Shown here piece by piece: positions 30,779 to 41,862 of a stretch of DNA of 64,000 nt. The translations under genes were made by a program, and so were the position numbers. Under the pieces are notes generated by a model, which saw nothing but the letters and a program-made list of their open reading frames with translations, had not been told where the DNA came from and searched no databases. Location: the NCBI GenBank assembly GCA_033239525.1, contig BSYO01000019.1, forward strand, positions 8,662,592-8,726,591. Reading direction: 5' to 3'. The DNA is from Nepenthes gracilis. Taxonomy: Eukaryota; Streptophyta; Magnoliopsida; Caryophyllales; Nepenthaceae. The first letter of the stretch is position 1; every line of letters begins with the position of its first letter.

Positions 30779-31357
30779 TTCTAAATCTGCGTATGGGATT
30801 TTCCAAGATCCCAAAGCACGGTGGCGTGGGCTAGCCTTGTCTGGGGCCATATGTTCATTCCGGCTCATGCTTTCATCCTCTGGTTGGCTATCCGACTCAG
30901 ACTCAACACCCTGGATCGAGTTGGTAATTTCCTCCACATCCTAGCATCTTGTGTCCTTTGCACCAATGGTAGGGAAAGTCATAACCACCTCTTCTTTGAC
31001 TGCCCGTTCTCCTCGGCCGTCTGGTGGCACATGCGCCTTAAAGCTGGGCTTATCTGGCCTCATCCTGACTGGCCCTCCAATATCTTGTGGGCTGCCAGCC
31101 GATGGAAGGGTAATAGCCTCAAAGCTCGCTCCTTTCGCCTTACCCTCACGGCCTCAGTCTACTTCATCTGGAGGGAGAGAAACCAACGTATTTTTAAGAA
31201 AACTGCGCGTAACGAATTACAATTGGCTAACCAGATTTCTACTGCAGTTCGAGGAAAGTTGGAGACTTCCTAGGTTGCTGTAGCATATAGAGATAGATCG
31301 GTTTTGATCAGATGGAATATTCTCCTTTCCGCTCTGAGATCGGACGCTGATCACTGA
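30779..31357 (+). pseudogene. LINE ORF2 C-terminus (zf-RVT), L-d
   Basis: ORF2 resumes after N3 with the K-S-A-Y-G-I-F motif and continues through zf-RVT: W-G-x-M-F-I-P-A-H-A-F-I-L-W-L-A-I-R, CVLCTNGRESHNHLFFDC (C-x2-C, H, C all present), then VYFIWRERNQRIFKK. One frameshift lies near 30820. TAG at 31271-31273 is premature: the frame continues through RDRSVLIRWNI, the normal LINE C-terminus, to TGA at 31355-31357. zf-RVT is thought to help ORF2p bind nucleic acid; that is family knowledge, not shown here. Confidence 0.88.
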
Positions 31358-31559
31358 TAGTTACTGCTTGGGTAGACCTGGAGCCTGGGGTTCTCCTCGC
31401 TGCTTTTGGCCGTTTCTCATGTCCTTGCTTTTGGGCCGGTTTGGTTGGCGCTTCTCTCCCCTGTCCTTGGTGGGTCAAATTATCCCCCAAAAAAAAATGG
31501 GGGAGGGTGTCTGGATCACGATAACTAGATGGTGAGCTATCTTCATAGGCTGAGTTGTC

Positions 31560-33030
31560 TTTTTTTTTTTTTTGGTAAGTAAGTAAATGACATTTAAAAT
31601 AAACAAAATTACACAATAATGTTCTATTTCTAAGTATTTTGCCAACTTTGAGATAGAACAAAGCGTTAGGACATTCCCCGAGCACAAACTAGTCAAAAGA
31701 CCGAACATTGGAAAAAAAATCAAAGGGATAAGAAACTATCTTAATCGCCCACATACCAACGGCCGAAAGCCACGTACAGGCCTGATCACCTGGAGTTTAG
31801 CTCTCCAGAAGGAGAAAAAACAAAAGAGAAAATTCAAAATCAATAGCTAGTTCTATGATCTTAATCCACAAGCCCGAGCCAAGCATTGCAACAAGATACA
31901 AGGAGCCAGTCACAGCATCCAACTGATACTGCATGGCTGCTACAGCAAACCAAGCCAGCCTGATGTAGTAAACCAGTAGAACGGCATCAGTTATCCTCAG
32001 GCCATCCGATATTCCACACGCAGCAAATCTGCTATCCTCACCCATCCCCAGCATCGGACCAGCATCAGTCCAAGCCATATGCAACTCAGAGGTAAGCAGG
32101 CAATGCATGGGAAGGGACCCAGCTCCTGGCAGTGATGCAGCACCAGCACCTCAATTCATGAGATTCCATCCTTCCAAGGAAACATCAGAAGAAATTTCGC
32201 TTGCCAGAAAAACCACATGATACATTCCCACATGTGCAAGTTCAGTAAACAGCAGCTGGAGATATCGGGCTGCAGCACAGCATTTCACAATGACACCATC
32301 TTCTTCACCATATGTGAACAGACAGCATCCAAGGTGGACCCAGCTACCATTCCAGCTAGGATCCAATGATACAGTATGTCGAACTCCACGAATCAGCATG
32401 CCAAACTCCAGGTAACTGCCCAACAGCTTCCATACTATCTACTCCATCAGCCCATTCAATTATGCAAGAAAGGCATATCTACTCCATCGGAACAAATCTC
32501 CAGGATAAGGAGACAGTTGGAGGAAGCTTGAGAGCTGCAGCAACTAATTGCATCATAACAACAACTCCAAACTAGCCTCAATCCTAGAGGAACATGTATC
32601 AGGACTTGCAGATCAGATACAACAGACGACTGCACCATCACACCCAGCTGAAAACCAGGAGTAAATTCAGCAGGCTGCCTCTAGCTATGCATCGTTGCTC
32701 AGGCGCACAGCATTTCAGGAGCAGCAAAAAGTTTAGCACTACATACTACACAGGTAGCAATACCAGCACCAGATTCAGCAGCACACCAGCATCAGCTGGG
32801 TCCAAAGAATCATACACAGCATTATCAGCAACTGCAGCAGGACCAGCAGGAGCATCTCCAACCACTGCAGCAGCCAATCAAATACTGCACATCAAGCCAG
32901 CATCCATACTGCAACTGGTTGCATCACATTCAGAGGAACCCTGGACAATGCAGCCTCTTCGGCAGGCAACCACAACACGATCTGCAACAAAATGCCTCAA
33001 AGCCTATTGGCAGGCCCCTTGCTGCCGTTG
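31560..33030 (-). mobile_element. Non-coding LINE derivative N4 (minus)
   Basis: Begins on the plus strand with poly(T) at 31560-31573 and GGTAAGTAAGT, then the inverted tail with stem TTCTATTTCTAAGTA...ACTTTGAGATAGAA (about 31621-31660) and the reversed first stem-loop. About 1.3 kb rich in CAG/CAGCAT words follows, which is TGCTG-rich on the element's own strand. It lies in the 3'UTR of L-d. The 5' end near 33030 is inferred from the return of plus-strand 3'UTR sequence. No clear TSD was found. Confidence 0.72.
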
Positions 33031-33039
33031 AGCTGGCCA

Positions 33040-34240
33040 TGCTTCCTTGGAAGTTCGTGGGCTTTCGCCAATGACTGATTTTGCTGTTCCGGTTCTCTTA
33101 GAGAATTGGCTTCAACATGCTGACGTGGCTATCTTGGCCGTTTTTGGGTTCTGCTGAAGTGGACTGAAGCTTGGTCGGACTTGGTCGGATAGGTTTCAGC
33201 AAGCTGTCGTGGCGAGTTTGGCTGTCTTTGGGATATGCTGACGTGGACTGCTGTTGGGCCGGGTTAATTCTTTTCTGCTGGACGATCTGATTTTAGCTGA
33301 CGTGGCTTCTTGGAGGATTGGGGTGTGCTGACGTTGGCTTCAGTCTGTGCCGGAATTTTCCTCTGCCAGTTGCTCTTGCTTCTTGCTGTTATGAAAAAAA
33401 AAAAAAAAATCCTTGGTCGTTTCTGGTTAGCTTTTCATTGCTGGGGGCGCTTTGCTTCGCTGACGTGGCTCGGAATTTGCAGATGTGGAGGAGAGCCCGA
33501 ATTGTCTGCCGACGTGGAATGTCAATTCCGGTTTCTTCCAATTGTTGGAGGGTCAATCTGGCTTGACTAGCCATTTGCTGAATTGGCCAGTGGGCCGTTT
33601 CTGTAAAAAAAAAAAAAAAAATTGGACTAGGTCATTTCTGGTTTGGACTCCATCGCTGGGGATGTTTCGGTCGTTTTTGCCGAGTTGGCCTGGTGGGCCG
33701 TATCTAAAAAAAAAAAAAATCCTGGTCATTTCTGGTTTGGTTTTCATCACTGGGAACGTTCTTGCCTTGCTGACGTGGCATGGTATCTGCTGAACTGGAT
33801 GTGAGACAGAATTGCCTGCCAACGTGGATTGTCAATTCCGGTTCCAACCAGTTGAAGGTCGGTCAATCTGCTTGACATGCCTTTCGTTGAGTTGGCCCTG
33901 GCTTGGCAAGCTGATCAGCCTCGGGGTGTGCTTTCCTGACGTGGCATTGATTGCATGGCGTCCTTCCTGTGCTAAAATCCTGGCGGTTTGGCTGATTCGG
34001 ATTGGCTGACGGGGATCTGTGTCCTTATGTTGCCGTTTTTTGATTGCGGCAATTGCCGTTTGCCTATGCCCGATCTGGATTGCGGTGGATGCCAGCTTGG
34101 TTTGCAGCTGGATGGATTGACTGACGTGGTCTTGAGTGCTGGAATGCATATTTCCGAAGCCGACTGGCTGTGTGGGTTTGGCTAGCTGATCAAGCTCGAC
34201 CGCTGTATTGCTGGAGAAAGGTTTGGCTTTGCAGACTAGG
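33040..34240 (+). repeat. GCTGACGTGGC-type degenerate repeats in L-d 3'UTR
   Basis: The words GCTGACGTGGC, GCCGACGTGGA and GCCAACGTGGA recur at irregular intervals, with GTCAATTCCGGTT and GGGCCGT(T/A)TCT repeated as well. A block with an A-run followed by GGTCATTTCTGGTTTGG occurs three times (about 33396, 33605 and 33706). It is analogous in place to the CGGAGTG arrays but has a different word. Confidence 0.7.
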
Positions 34241-34311
34241 CATATCATGTACCGAGTTGGTTTTGCATTTCAAACGCTGATTTCGTTTTTGTAATCTTTT
34301 TCTTAACACCG

Positions 34312-34783
34312 ATAGATGGGACAACTCGAGACTGACACGCACAAAATGCTTGGAAGCCCGGGACGTGAAATCATGGTGTGGCAAACCACAAATGAACAAC
34401 ATGGCATTGAAGCACCATGCAAGGCACGCCGTTGTGCACATGTGACATGACAATGATAGTCGAGACAACCCAAGCACACAACCGATATCCATTGGATGCA
34501 ATCCTGGGCCAAAAAATCATGGCGTGGCAAAACATGTAGGAATAAAATGGAACACGTAGCACAATGCATGGCATGCCAACATGCACCCTAGTGAAACAAC
34601 GATAAATGGGACAAACCCGAATGTACGAGCGATAAACACCAAGCGCACGGAAACCCGAGTCGTGAAATCACAACATTGCGGAACACATATGAGAAACATG
34701 GAACACGCAGCACCATGCACGGCATGCCTTGGTGACTTTTTTTTTTTTTTTTAAGTTCCTGCCTTGGTGACATGCGTAGGTGG
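34312..34783 (-). repeat. About 145-bp tandem repeats, three copies; probable 5' external transcribed spacer
   Basis: Three divergent units start near 34312, 34456 and 34600. Shared words are GATARATGGGACAA, CCGGGACGTGAAATCA-like, ATGGYGTGGCAAAAC, GGAACACG-AGCAC and CATGCAYGGCATGCC. Between the 18S and 25S remnants, with the candidate Pol I start just to the right, they match the place of repeats in plant rDNA 5'ETS. The assignment is by position and structure, not by recognised sequence. Confidence 0.55.
34737..34759 (-). mobile_element. Ultra-short retroposon insertion, 23 bp, TSD TGCCTTGGTGAC
   Basis: T16 plus AAGTTCC (minus strand GGAACTT-A16) lies between perfect 12-bp direct repeats (34725-34736 and 34760-34771) in the third 145-bp repeat. 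Only seven non-A bases were copied. GGAACTT is not the CTTACC family end, so the template may have been another polyadenylated RNA. Confidence 0.82.
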
Positions 34784-35480
34784 CAGCATCAACATGCCCC
34801 AGCAGCGAAGCAGCTGCCCCGTATAGAGGCTTTTAGGCCTTTTTGGCCTTGACAGGAGTAAACATTGGAGCCCCCAACTTTGGCAATGAGATTTTTCATA
34901 GTTGTCAGTAACATTTTTAGGTGATTTTTTTTGATAGAAAGATAAAAATTAGGAGTATCTTAAAACCAAGTCTCGGGTTTTTTCGACAATGGGAGGATAT
35001 TTTAATAATTTTTCAAACGCCGTGCAACTTTTAAATTTAATAATTTCGTTAAGACTTGTCCAAATGACAAGTTTTTTTTTTCAAAAATTAACATAAATTG
35101 TGAAGAAAATTAAGATGTATTGGCATCGTGATTTGAGTTTAGGAAGGGGTCGTAAGTCCAATTATTGTGGAAACAAATAAGCAAAAATCCGTATTCATTA
35201 GGAAAAGTGGTGTTTTGCTATTTAAAGCATGCACGGAGAGCTAAGGGCAAGATTATTGGGATGATATCTACAAACAAATAGGCAAGGCATTGGTGGAAGA
35301 TGTCTACCTTGAGACCATATGGATTGGCGAGACATGTCATAAAGAGGCCACATGATATCCCATAAATCCGGGCTATGCTGATGGGGGCAAAATCTAGGGA
35401 TGAGCAAGTATGACCGAAGACATGCTATGTCATTGGGAACAGCGTGCCAAGATGATCAACACAACAAGGCATTCCAAAGC
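34784..35480 (-). other. Non-repetitive part of probable rDNA intergenic spacer
   Basis: About 700 bp without open frames, LINE tails or tandem repeats. It is AT-rich around 34900-35200. It lies between the candidate Pol I start and the 21-bp minisatellite. Confidence 0.45.
34816..34829 (-). promoter_or_regulatory. Candidate RNA polymerase I start region
   Basis: The minus strand reads CCTCTATACGGGGC. Plant Pol I starts usually have the form TATA(N)2-3-GGGG; CTATACGGGG resembles this. It lies upstream (minus strand) of the 145-bp repeats and downstream of the minisatellite, the expected place. It is a single short match, so weak. Confidence 0.35.
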
Positions 35481-37054
35481 CTCCGTGTCAACCCGGGGGT
35501 GACAAGGGCACTGTGGAGGGGTGTGCTGGGCATGACAAGTGCACGACATGAGCGGTGCTGGGGAACAACCCTAGCATAACTCTGGCACTGCCAAGAGTGA
35601 CACGGATGCTACAAGGGGGCTACTGGGCATTACTGGGGTGCGTAGGGAGTAAAAAGTGCAGTCTGGGGCGAGCTAGGGAGTGACCCATGCGCTACCGGGC
35701 ATGACACGGGCACTGCTGAGACACACTGGGTGTGACCTGGGAGATGCTGGGGCACGCTGGGGAGCTGTTGGGTATGACACTAGTGGTGTTTGGCAGCAAA
35801 CCAGGCACTGTTGGGTGCTGCTAGGACATGCTCGGCATGACATGGGAGGTTCTGGGTGCGACACTGGTTGAGCCAGCGAGTGACCCAGGCACTGCTAGGC
35901 ACGACACTGGTTGTGCTCGGGATGACCCAGGTGCTGCCGAGACTGACAAGGTCTTTGCTAGGGTGTGACAAGGGAGCAGCATGGGTGGACATGGGAACTA
36001 ATGGGGTGCAACAAGTTCCCTGCTCGGCTGTGACAAGGGAGCGACATGGGTGCAACACCAGCGCTATTGGGCGCGATAAGGGCACTGATGGGGTGCGACA
36101 AAGTTGATGCTGGGGTATGACAAGAGCACTGCTGGGCCACAACAAGCAAGCCGCATCGGAGTGACACCAGTGCTACTGGGTGCAACAAGGGAACTAATGG
36201 GGCATGACAAGGGCGCTGCTTGGGTAGGTTTGATGCGACAAGTGACACGGGCACTGCTTGTTGTGACAAGGGATCGGCATGGGCGCAACATGGGTGTGAC
36301 AAGGGCACTACTGGGCGCAAAAAGGGCACTGCTGGGCGCAACAAGGGCACTGCTGAGGTGTGGCAAGGGAGCGGCATGTGTGGAATAACGTAGCTGCTAG
36401 GTAACAAGGGATCAGCTGGGACATGAATGGCTCAACAATGGCATTGGTAGGGCACGTTGGGGAGCTGCTGGGCGCAACATGGGCAATGCTAGGGAGCAAC
36501 CTAAGCACTGTCGGCACAACACAGGGGCAATAGGGGCACTGTTGGGTGTGACAAGGGCACTGCTGGAGCATGCGTTGGGTGACAAGGGCACTGCTTTGGT
36601 GTGGCATGGGTGTCCTAGGGTACGACAAGGATGCTGCTTGGTGCGACAAGGAAGCTACTGCGGGCCGTAGGGGTGTGACATGGGTGGTGCTGAATCGACC
36701 AAAACACTGCTGAGGATGACACAGGCATTGCAGAGACACGCTAGGCGCGACAAGGGCACTGCTGGAATGCGCTGGGGAGCCACTGGGCACGACAAGGGCT
36801 CTCCTGGGGAGCAACATAGGCGCTACTATGCGCAACAATGACATTGCTAGGGCACAACACCGGCGCAACACCAGCATTGCTGGGCACAATGAGGGAGCTA
36901 CTGGAGCATGAAAAGTGATGCGGGCGCTGCTGGGAGTGACAAGGGACTAGCATGGGCACGTCACCAGCACTATTGGGCACAATAAGGGAGCTACTGGGTG
37001 TGACACCAGGTTGACAAGGGCATTCCTGGGAGCCCTGTTTGGCACGACAAGCGA
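35480..37054 (-). repeat. 21-bp degenerate minisatellite of probable rDNA spacer, first part
   Basis: A long array of variants of TGCTGGGCGCGACAAGGGCAC, clearest at 36298-36370 where 21-bp steps are regular. Many units have diverged, with inserted words. The period is a multiple of three, so long spurious reading frames arise on both strands. It continues at 38023 after N5, up to the 25S 3' flank, which is where plant rDNA spacers carry subrepeats. Confidence 0.8.
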
Positions 37055-38022
37055 TGCTTTTTTTTGGTAAGTAAGTAAATGAAATTAAATTAAACGAAAG
37101 TACAAGACGATGTCCTAACTCCAAGTGTTTTGCCGACTTAGAGTTAGAGCATCGAGTTGGGGCATACTTCGAGCATCATCATGTTCCAAGACATGAAACC
37201 GAGCGAGAAAACTCAACAACAAAATAACAGGAAAAACAACTAGATGAACCACAGCTAAATTATCCAAAGTGAACCGGCCAAGGAAAAACACAAACTAAAT
37301 CTTGCGACAAGCTGTTTGCAATCAAACCATGGCCAACAGCATAGCTTCATATACAACACAGTGGAGCCAACAACTATCCAGCCTTTGAGCTCCCACGCAC
37401 ATGGGTGAATGGGCGGTGCATCTTCCACCGACCCAGCCCATGGGACTTCTCCCAGGTCCGCGCTACATGGAAGTTCCTAGCTCAGCAGAACAAGAGAGAT
37501 GAAAGCCATAAAACCAGGACACCAGACATGGAAATCCATAAACCAACAGCAGCCGACAGCAGAACATAGCTTGGGAAAAGAGCATCGGCAACAGCACAGT
37601 GAATCAGCAGTGTTGCAACTTTGGGAAGCAAAGCATCAGCACGGTAGTAACCATATTAGCCACACCACTACCCCAGCCACACCAACATACTGTTGATATT
37701 CCAAACCAGCCAACAGCCAAAATAGCAACAAGAAAAGCAGCGTTTTATTCAATACACCAGCAAAGGAAATTTCCATTCTTCACAACTAGCAGTCGTGATC
37801 CACCACACAGCTAGAGGCCAGCAGGGTAGCAGAAAGTCCATGAGCCACACTGTTGTCGTCCACCAATTACAGCTTCAGTACGTAGCAGCATCATCAAACA
37901 ACAACATCATCACACAGCAGGATCTTGCTGGAAGCCAACAAAAAAACAGCTACCTAATTCCACACAGCAGCATCATCATATCAGCCAGCAGATTTATGCA
38001 GATTACAACCAGAGTCTTCACT
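37055..38022 (-). mobile_element. Non-coding LINE derivative N5 (minus), TSD GCACGACAAGCGA
   Basis: A 968-bp insertion in the minisatellite with a 13-bp direct repeat (37042-37054 and 38023-38035). Poly(T) at 37058-37065 and GGTAAGTAAGT mark the 3' end. The reversed stem CTAACTCCAAGT...ACTTAGAGTTAG and first stem-loop follow, then CAG-rich DNA. The TSD word resembles the host repeat, but it abuts both element ends exactly. Confidence 0.82.
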
Positions 38023-38530
38023 GCACGACAAGCGACACTGGTGCCACTGGGAGTGACAAGGGACTGGCACAGGCACAACACCAGCGCTGCTTGGTGCGAC
38101 ACTAATGTGACAAATGCATTCCTGGGAGCACTGGTGGGTGCGACAGTGGAACTGCTAGAGCACAACAAGCGACTCGAGCGCCGTTGGGAGCAACAAGGGA
38201 TATGCATGGGTGTGACACCAGCGCTACTGGGTGCAACAATGGAGCTACTGGGCGCGACAAGTGAGTTCGTGGGGCACAACTTTGGCACAACACCATAACT
38301 GCTGGGCGCGATACCGACACGACACTAGTACTGCTGGGTGCAACAAGGGAGTTGCTGGAACACGACAAGTGACTCGAGCGCTGTTGGGCCAAACAAGGGC
38401 ATCGGTGGGGCATTGGTGGGGCGCAACAAGATCATGACATGGGCACTGCTGGGCACATGACACTGCTGTGGCAGTTGTGTGACATGGTTGAATCAGATTA
38501 GTTGTTGGGGCACAACAGGGACATGCCTTG
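38023..38530 (-). repeat. 21-bp degenerate minisatellite, second part
   Basis: Same words as before N5 (GCTGGGTGCAACAAGGGAG, CTGGGCGCGA). The array ends about 180 bp before the 25S 3' end. Confidence 0.78.
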
Positions 38531-38713
38531 AAAAGTCAGGGACATGGCTGACGGTGCTCTGTTCTATTTCGTTTCGGTTTTCCAACCTTATAAAGTCAAT
38601 GGTTTTCACAGGGGCATCATGGGGGTAACGCGGAGGGGAGTGGATAGCTGCGACAGTGGCCGTCTATCCTCGAGCCTCCGTATTTTTTACATCATTGCTC
38701 GGTTTGGGGTGGA
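38531..38713 (-). other. Spacer directly 3' of the 25S pseudogene
   Basis: Unique stretch between the 25S terminus and the minisatellite, probably the 3' external transcribed spacer and terminator region. No terminator motif is recognised with confidence. It includes GGGGCATCATGGGGGTAACG at 38611-38630. Confidence 0.5.
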
Positions 38714-39295
38714 GGGACGAATCGGAGTAACGTAGGACTGATTCTCAATGGATCGTTGCAGCAAGGCTACTCTTCCACTTACAATACCCCGTCACATATT
38801 TAAGTTGTCTCCAAAGGATTCAACTCGCTGCTCAGTGAAAATTATCCTTCTAGGCAGCCCACGCGGTGCGTCCACCACAGGGTTAGGCCATCGCCACATG
38901 CCCTTAGGGACTAGGCCCCTACTACGGGTCGTGAAATGAGTGGCGAGCGCATGCGTCGCTTTTGGCCTATATTCTAATTTAGAGGCATTCAGTCATAATC
39001 CAATGCATAGTAGCTTTGAGCCATTGGCTTTTCAACCAAGTGTGAAGTTCAATTGTGCGAATCAGTGGTTCCTATTGTGCTAGGTTGAATTACCGTTGTG
39101 ACACTGTCATTAGTAGGGTAAAACTAACCTGTCTCATTATGGTCTACACCAAGCTCACATTCCTTATTGGTGGGTGAAAAATCCAACACTTGAAGAATTC
39201 TGCTCCATAATGATAGGAAGAGCGACATTGAAGGATTAAAAAGCAATGTAGCCATGAACGCTTGGCTGCAACAAGCAAGTCAACCCTGTGGTAAC
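38714..39295 (-). rRNA. 25S rRNA pseudogene, 3' about 580 nt
   Basis: The reverse complement reads through the 25S 3' region. Plus-strand landmarks are TTACAATACCCCGTC (near 38778), TAGGGACTAGGCCCC-like and CTACTACGGGTCG (38905-38935), GAGGCATTCAGTCATAATCC (38982-39001) and AAACTAACCTGTCTCA (39121). The sarcin-ricin-type region near 39055-39090 is damaged (its core reads ATTGTGCTAGGTTGAATTAC on the plus strand). Homology stops after CCCTGTGGTAAC at 39295. Changes are mostly transitions. About 0.7 kb of 25S that should follow is missing before the next 25S piece at 62086. Confidence 0.92.
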
Positions 39296-40461
39296 GTACT
39301 TATCAAAAAAAAAAAAAAACCCTATGGTTTCGGCTATTTCATGCTGCTTTGCCATCTGGTTTCGGCTGTGCTTAGCGGGCCTTGACTAAAATCAGTAGAA
39401 CTGCTGCACTGTGGTTTTCAGTAGCTTGGTTGTTCGTGCTGCTGTGCTGGGTTTCTTGCGACCCCATGAATTGATGTTGTTGCCTTGCAAACGACTCCTT
39501 AATGTGGGGCATCCGTGGTGGCTTCTGTGAACTGGTGGCTTGTTGAGATATAGTTGTTTGCTGGTGTAGTTGCCTGCTGGGTGGAAATGCAACAGCTGAA
39601 GGTTGGGCCGTGGTTGCATTGGCAACTGTTGGCTTGGCTGGTAGTGGAGTGGGTGCTGAGTTCTTCAATAGTATTATGCGGTGCTGAGTCTGTTGCTGGT
39701 GCCGAGCATACGACTATGTCCTGGCTGCCCACTGTTTGGCTGAATAAAAGTCTAGTTGGTGCTGGTGTCAGGCCAGTATTACTTTGATCCGGGTTTCTTT
39801 GAACTCTATGCAGGGTACTGATGCAGAGTGATCTGAAATGCTGAACTGCTGCAATGGGTCACGGTTGCTATTTGTGAAGAATGGAATTTCCTTGCCGGCA
39901 GGGATCTCTTGAAGCTGGCTGAAGCAATCATCTGTATGGGGATTCTGAATTTTGGCGTCTGAAGGCCAACTATGGCCTGCTGATTAGGCCCTTTATCTGG
40001 TTTGCTGTGTTCCTGAGATGAAGGAGCAGTAGCCGGGATGGTTACATCCACCTCTTATGAAGAATAGACATCGGATAGGTGTTCCAGCCTGAATCAGATG
40101 CATATGAGGTGAAGATTGGGGTTGCATGCCTCCTCCTGCTGGTCTATGCTGCGATGTTTGGTATGTTTGTAATCCGATTGGCTGAGTTGCTCTAGCCGTT
40201 TTTGGAAGTAGATGATCATTCGTCTGACCGTGTGTATCGTAGGACATATTCCATATTTGGTCAATCTGTTGATTGGTGTCCTCCTGGAGGACTTTTTTTT
40301 GTGTATTTTTCTTTTGGTATCTTCTGTTGTACCAACTGCTCAGGGTATACCCTAGCGTTTTATGCTTTTACTCCAAGTCAAAATGCTTGGTGATAAAGCA
40401 TAGATTGTGTAAGTTTTTTCTCCCTTAAATCCAAATTACTTACTTATCAAAAAAAAAAAAA
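39296..40461 (+). mobile_element. Non-coding LINE derivative N6
   Basis: GTACTTATC plus an A-run (39305-39318) abuts the 25S remnant and may be a separate truncated tail. TG/TGCTG-rich DNA follows to a full family tail at 40335-40461: GCTCAGGGTATACCCTAGC, the stem GCTTTTACTCCAAGT...GCTTGGTGATAAAGC, TACTTATC and 13 A. No coding homology is seen. No TSD was found; what follows is ORF2 of L-e. Confidence 0.72.
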
Positions 40462-41862
40462 CTCTCATTCTATTAGGAACATTGGTGACGGCCTCGATAC
40501 TTTTCTCTGGCATGATAATTGGCATCCTATGGGTCCGTCGCGTAATGTCAGTACTGATCGTATTCGTCTGGTCACGGGTTTACCTTGGGACGCCAAGGTA
40601 TCACAAATAATTAGAGATGACCTTTGGGCATGGCCTAATCCTTATGATCAGGAAGTGTCTAGTCTTGTAGAAAACATGCCTCATTATCTCCCTAACACCA
40701 AGCATAAAGATTCCCTGAGATGGAACGGGAGCCCGAACGGTATATTTTCGTCTAGAACTGCCTACCTCATTATCCACCCACCCAAGCCGAAGTTGAGCTG
40801 GACCAACTTAGTTTGGGGTCTCTCCCATATTCCTGCCCACGCTTTTACTTTTTGGCCGGCTATCAAAGACAGGCTTAATACCACTGACTATCATTGCCTG
40901 TGGACGGTGCCTGGCTTGGCGCGGAATGCAACGGAATGAGCTTCCAGCTTTGTGTCTCTGTTTGACTGAGGACTGTGGGCTGCCTTTTCTGAGATGGAAA
41001 ATTGCTTGCTGACTTGAAGCTGGAGCCCCTGCTTTTAGCTGCTCCCTTGTCATGATAATCTGGTTACGACCAGCTCTTCCATGGTGGGATTTCATGCTGG
41101 TCGCTTTTTTGGTGTAAGGATTGTGTTTGAGGAATCACAAGTTATGTTGATCTAGCCATTCTTTTTTCTTCTCTCACTCTTATCTTCACATGTTTCCCTG
41201 AATTTATGCGTGTCATTCTCTTATGTTGTCTGACGGCGTTGATGATTGTAATTCCGTTTTCACCGTCTTTAACTACATTATTTACTTTATATTGGTTTTG
41301 TTTTTTGGATTTCGTTGCTCGGGGTATGCCCTAGCGTCTTTGTTCTAAATCCAGGTCGGAATAACACTTGGAGATAGAACATTGTTTCTGTATATTTTTC
41401 TTTTCATTTATAAAAATTTACTTACTTACCAAAAAAAAAAGCTTAATACCACTGACCACATTCAAGGTGTTCCAAACCTCCCCAATACGTGCATTCTATG
41501 TGACTCGAATGATGAAAACCATGAACATCTTTTTTTCTCCTATCCCTTCTCTAGATCCTTGTGGGCCAAAATTCAAAGAAAAGCTGGCATTTAGTGGCCT
41601 TACCCCGAATGGTTCCATAACATCATTTGGGCTGCCCACCAATGGAAAGGAAAGAATCCTATTGCTTTATCCAGCGCATTTTTCTTGCGGCCCACAGTCT
41701 ATTTTATCTAGAGAGAACGTAATCATCGGATCTTCCAAAAATCCTCCACACAGGATATATCCCAGATCTGTTCTCAGATTATAAACGTCGTACAGGACAA
41801 ATTGAAGGCATCCTTATCTGCAGACGGGCGTACGGCCCATTCGCTTCTTGTCCGTTGGAACT
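40462..41862 (+). pseudogene. LINE ORF2 C-terminal part (zf-RVT), L-e
   Basis: Encodes the ORF2 region with NIGDGLDTFLWHDNWHPMGPS-like words (40481-40532 in two frames), then GLPWDAKV, WAWPNPYDQEV, SSRTAYLIIHPPKPK and WGLSHIPAHAFTFW. N7 then interrupts at 40889-41440. After it the frame continues NTTDHIQGVPNLPNTCILCDSNDENHEHLFFSYPFS: the zf-RVT C-x2-C and H residues are present, but the last Cys is Tyr. A TAG near 41592 and frame changes follow. The end LLVRWN* at about 41862 matches the family C-terminus. Dead. Confidence 0.85.
40889..41440 (+). mobile_element. Non-coding LINE derivative N7, TSD GCTTAATACCACTGAC
   Basis: A 552-bp 5'-truncated insertion in ORF2 of L-e with a perfect 16-bp TSD (40873-40888 and 41441-41456). 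The tail at 41316-41440 has GCTCGGGGTATGCCCTAGC, the stem TTCTAAATCCAGGT...ACTTGGAGATAGAA, TTACTTACC and 10 A. Confidence 0.9.

Larger units (their letters stand above)
14900..34300 (+). mobile_element. LINE copy L-d, full-length type, split by four insertions
   Basis: A LINE whose parts are read in order around nested elements: 5' hairpin (14914-14939), ORF1 N-terminus (14999-15217), DUF4283 (17611 to about 18540), ORF1 C-terminus (25822-26312), ORF2 (26312-29389 and 30779-31357), and a 3'UTR (31358-31559, then about 33030-34240) with GCTGACGTGG repeats. The inserts are N2, L-c, N3 and N4. The left junction lies just beyond the 18S remnant. The right end is not marked by a clear tail and borders spacer repeats at about 34300. 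Boundaries are approximate and no TSD was found, so rDNA deletions probably accompanied or followed insertion. Confidence 0.75.

Noticed and set aside
32594..33031. Open frame of about 145 codons in N4
   Set aside because: CAG-rich antisense of the non-coding body. Similar Gln/Ser-rich frames appear in N5, N9 and O3 without conservation.
31545..33050. TSD for N4 (GCTGAGTTGTC against GTTGAGCTGGC)
   Set aside because: Only 8 of 11 bases agree and the placement is free, so it could be chance.
36308..36889. Minus-strand open frame of about 193 codons, and others at 35780-36407
   Set aside because: The 21-bp repeat is seven codons long, so stop-free units give long frames by chance. Products are degenerate heptad-like strings without domains.
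39282..39330. Possible third ultra-short insertion (GTACTTATC-A14) with repeat AACCCTRTGGT
   Set aside because: The direct repeat has a mismatch, and 25S sequence does not continue after the second copy, so a TSD cannot be claimed.
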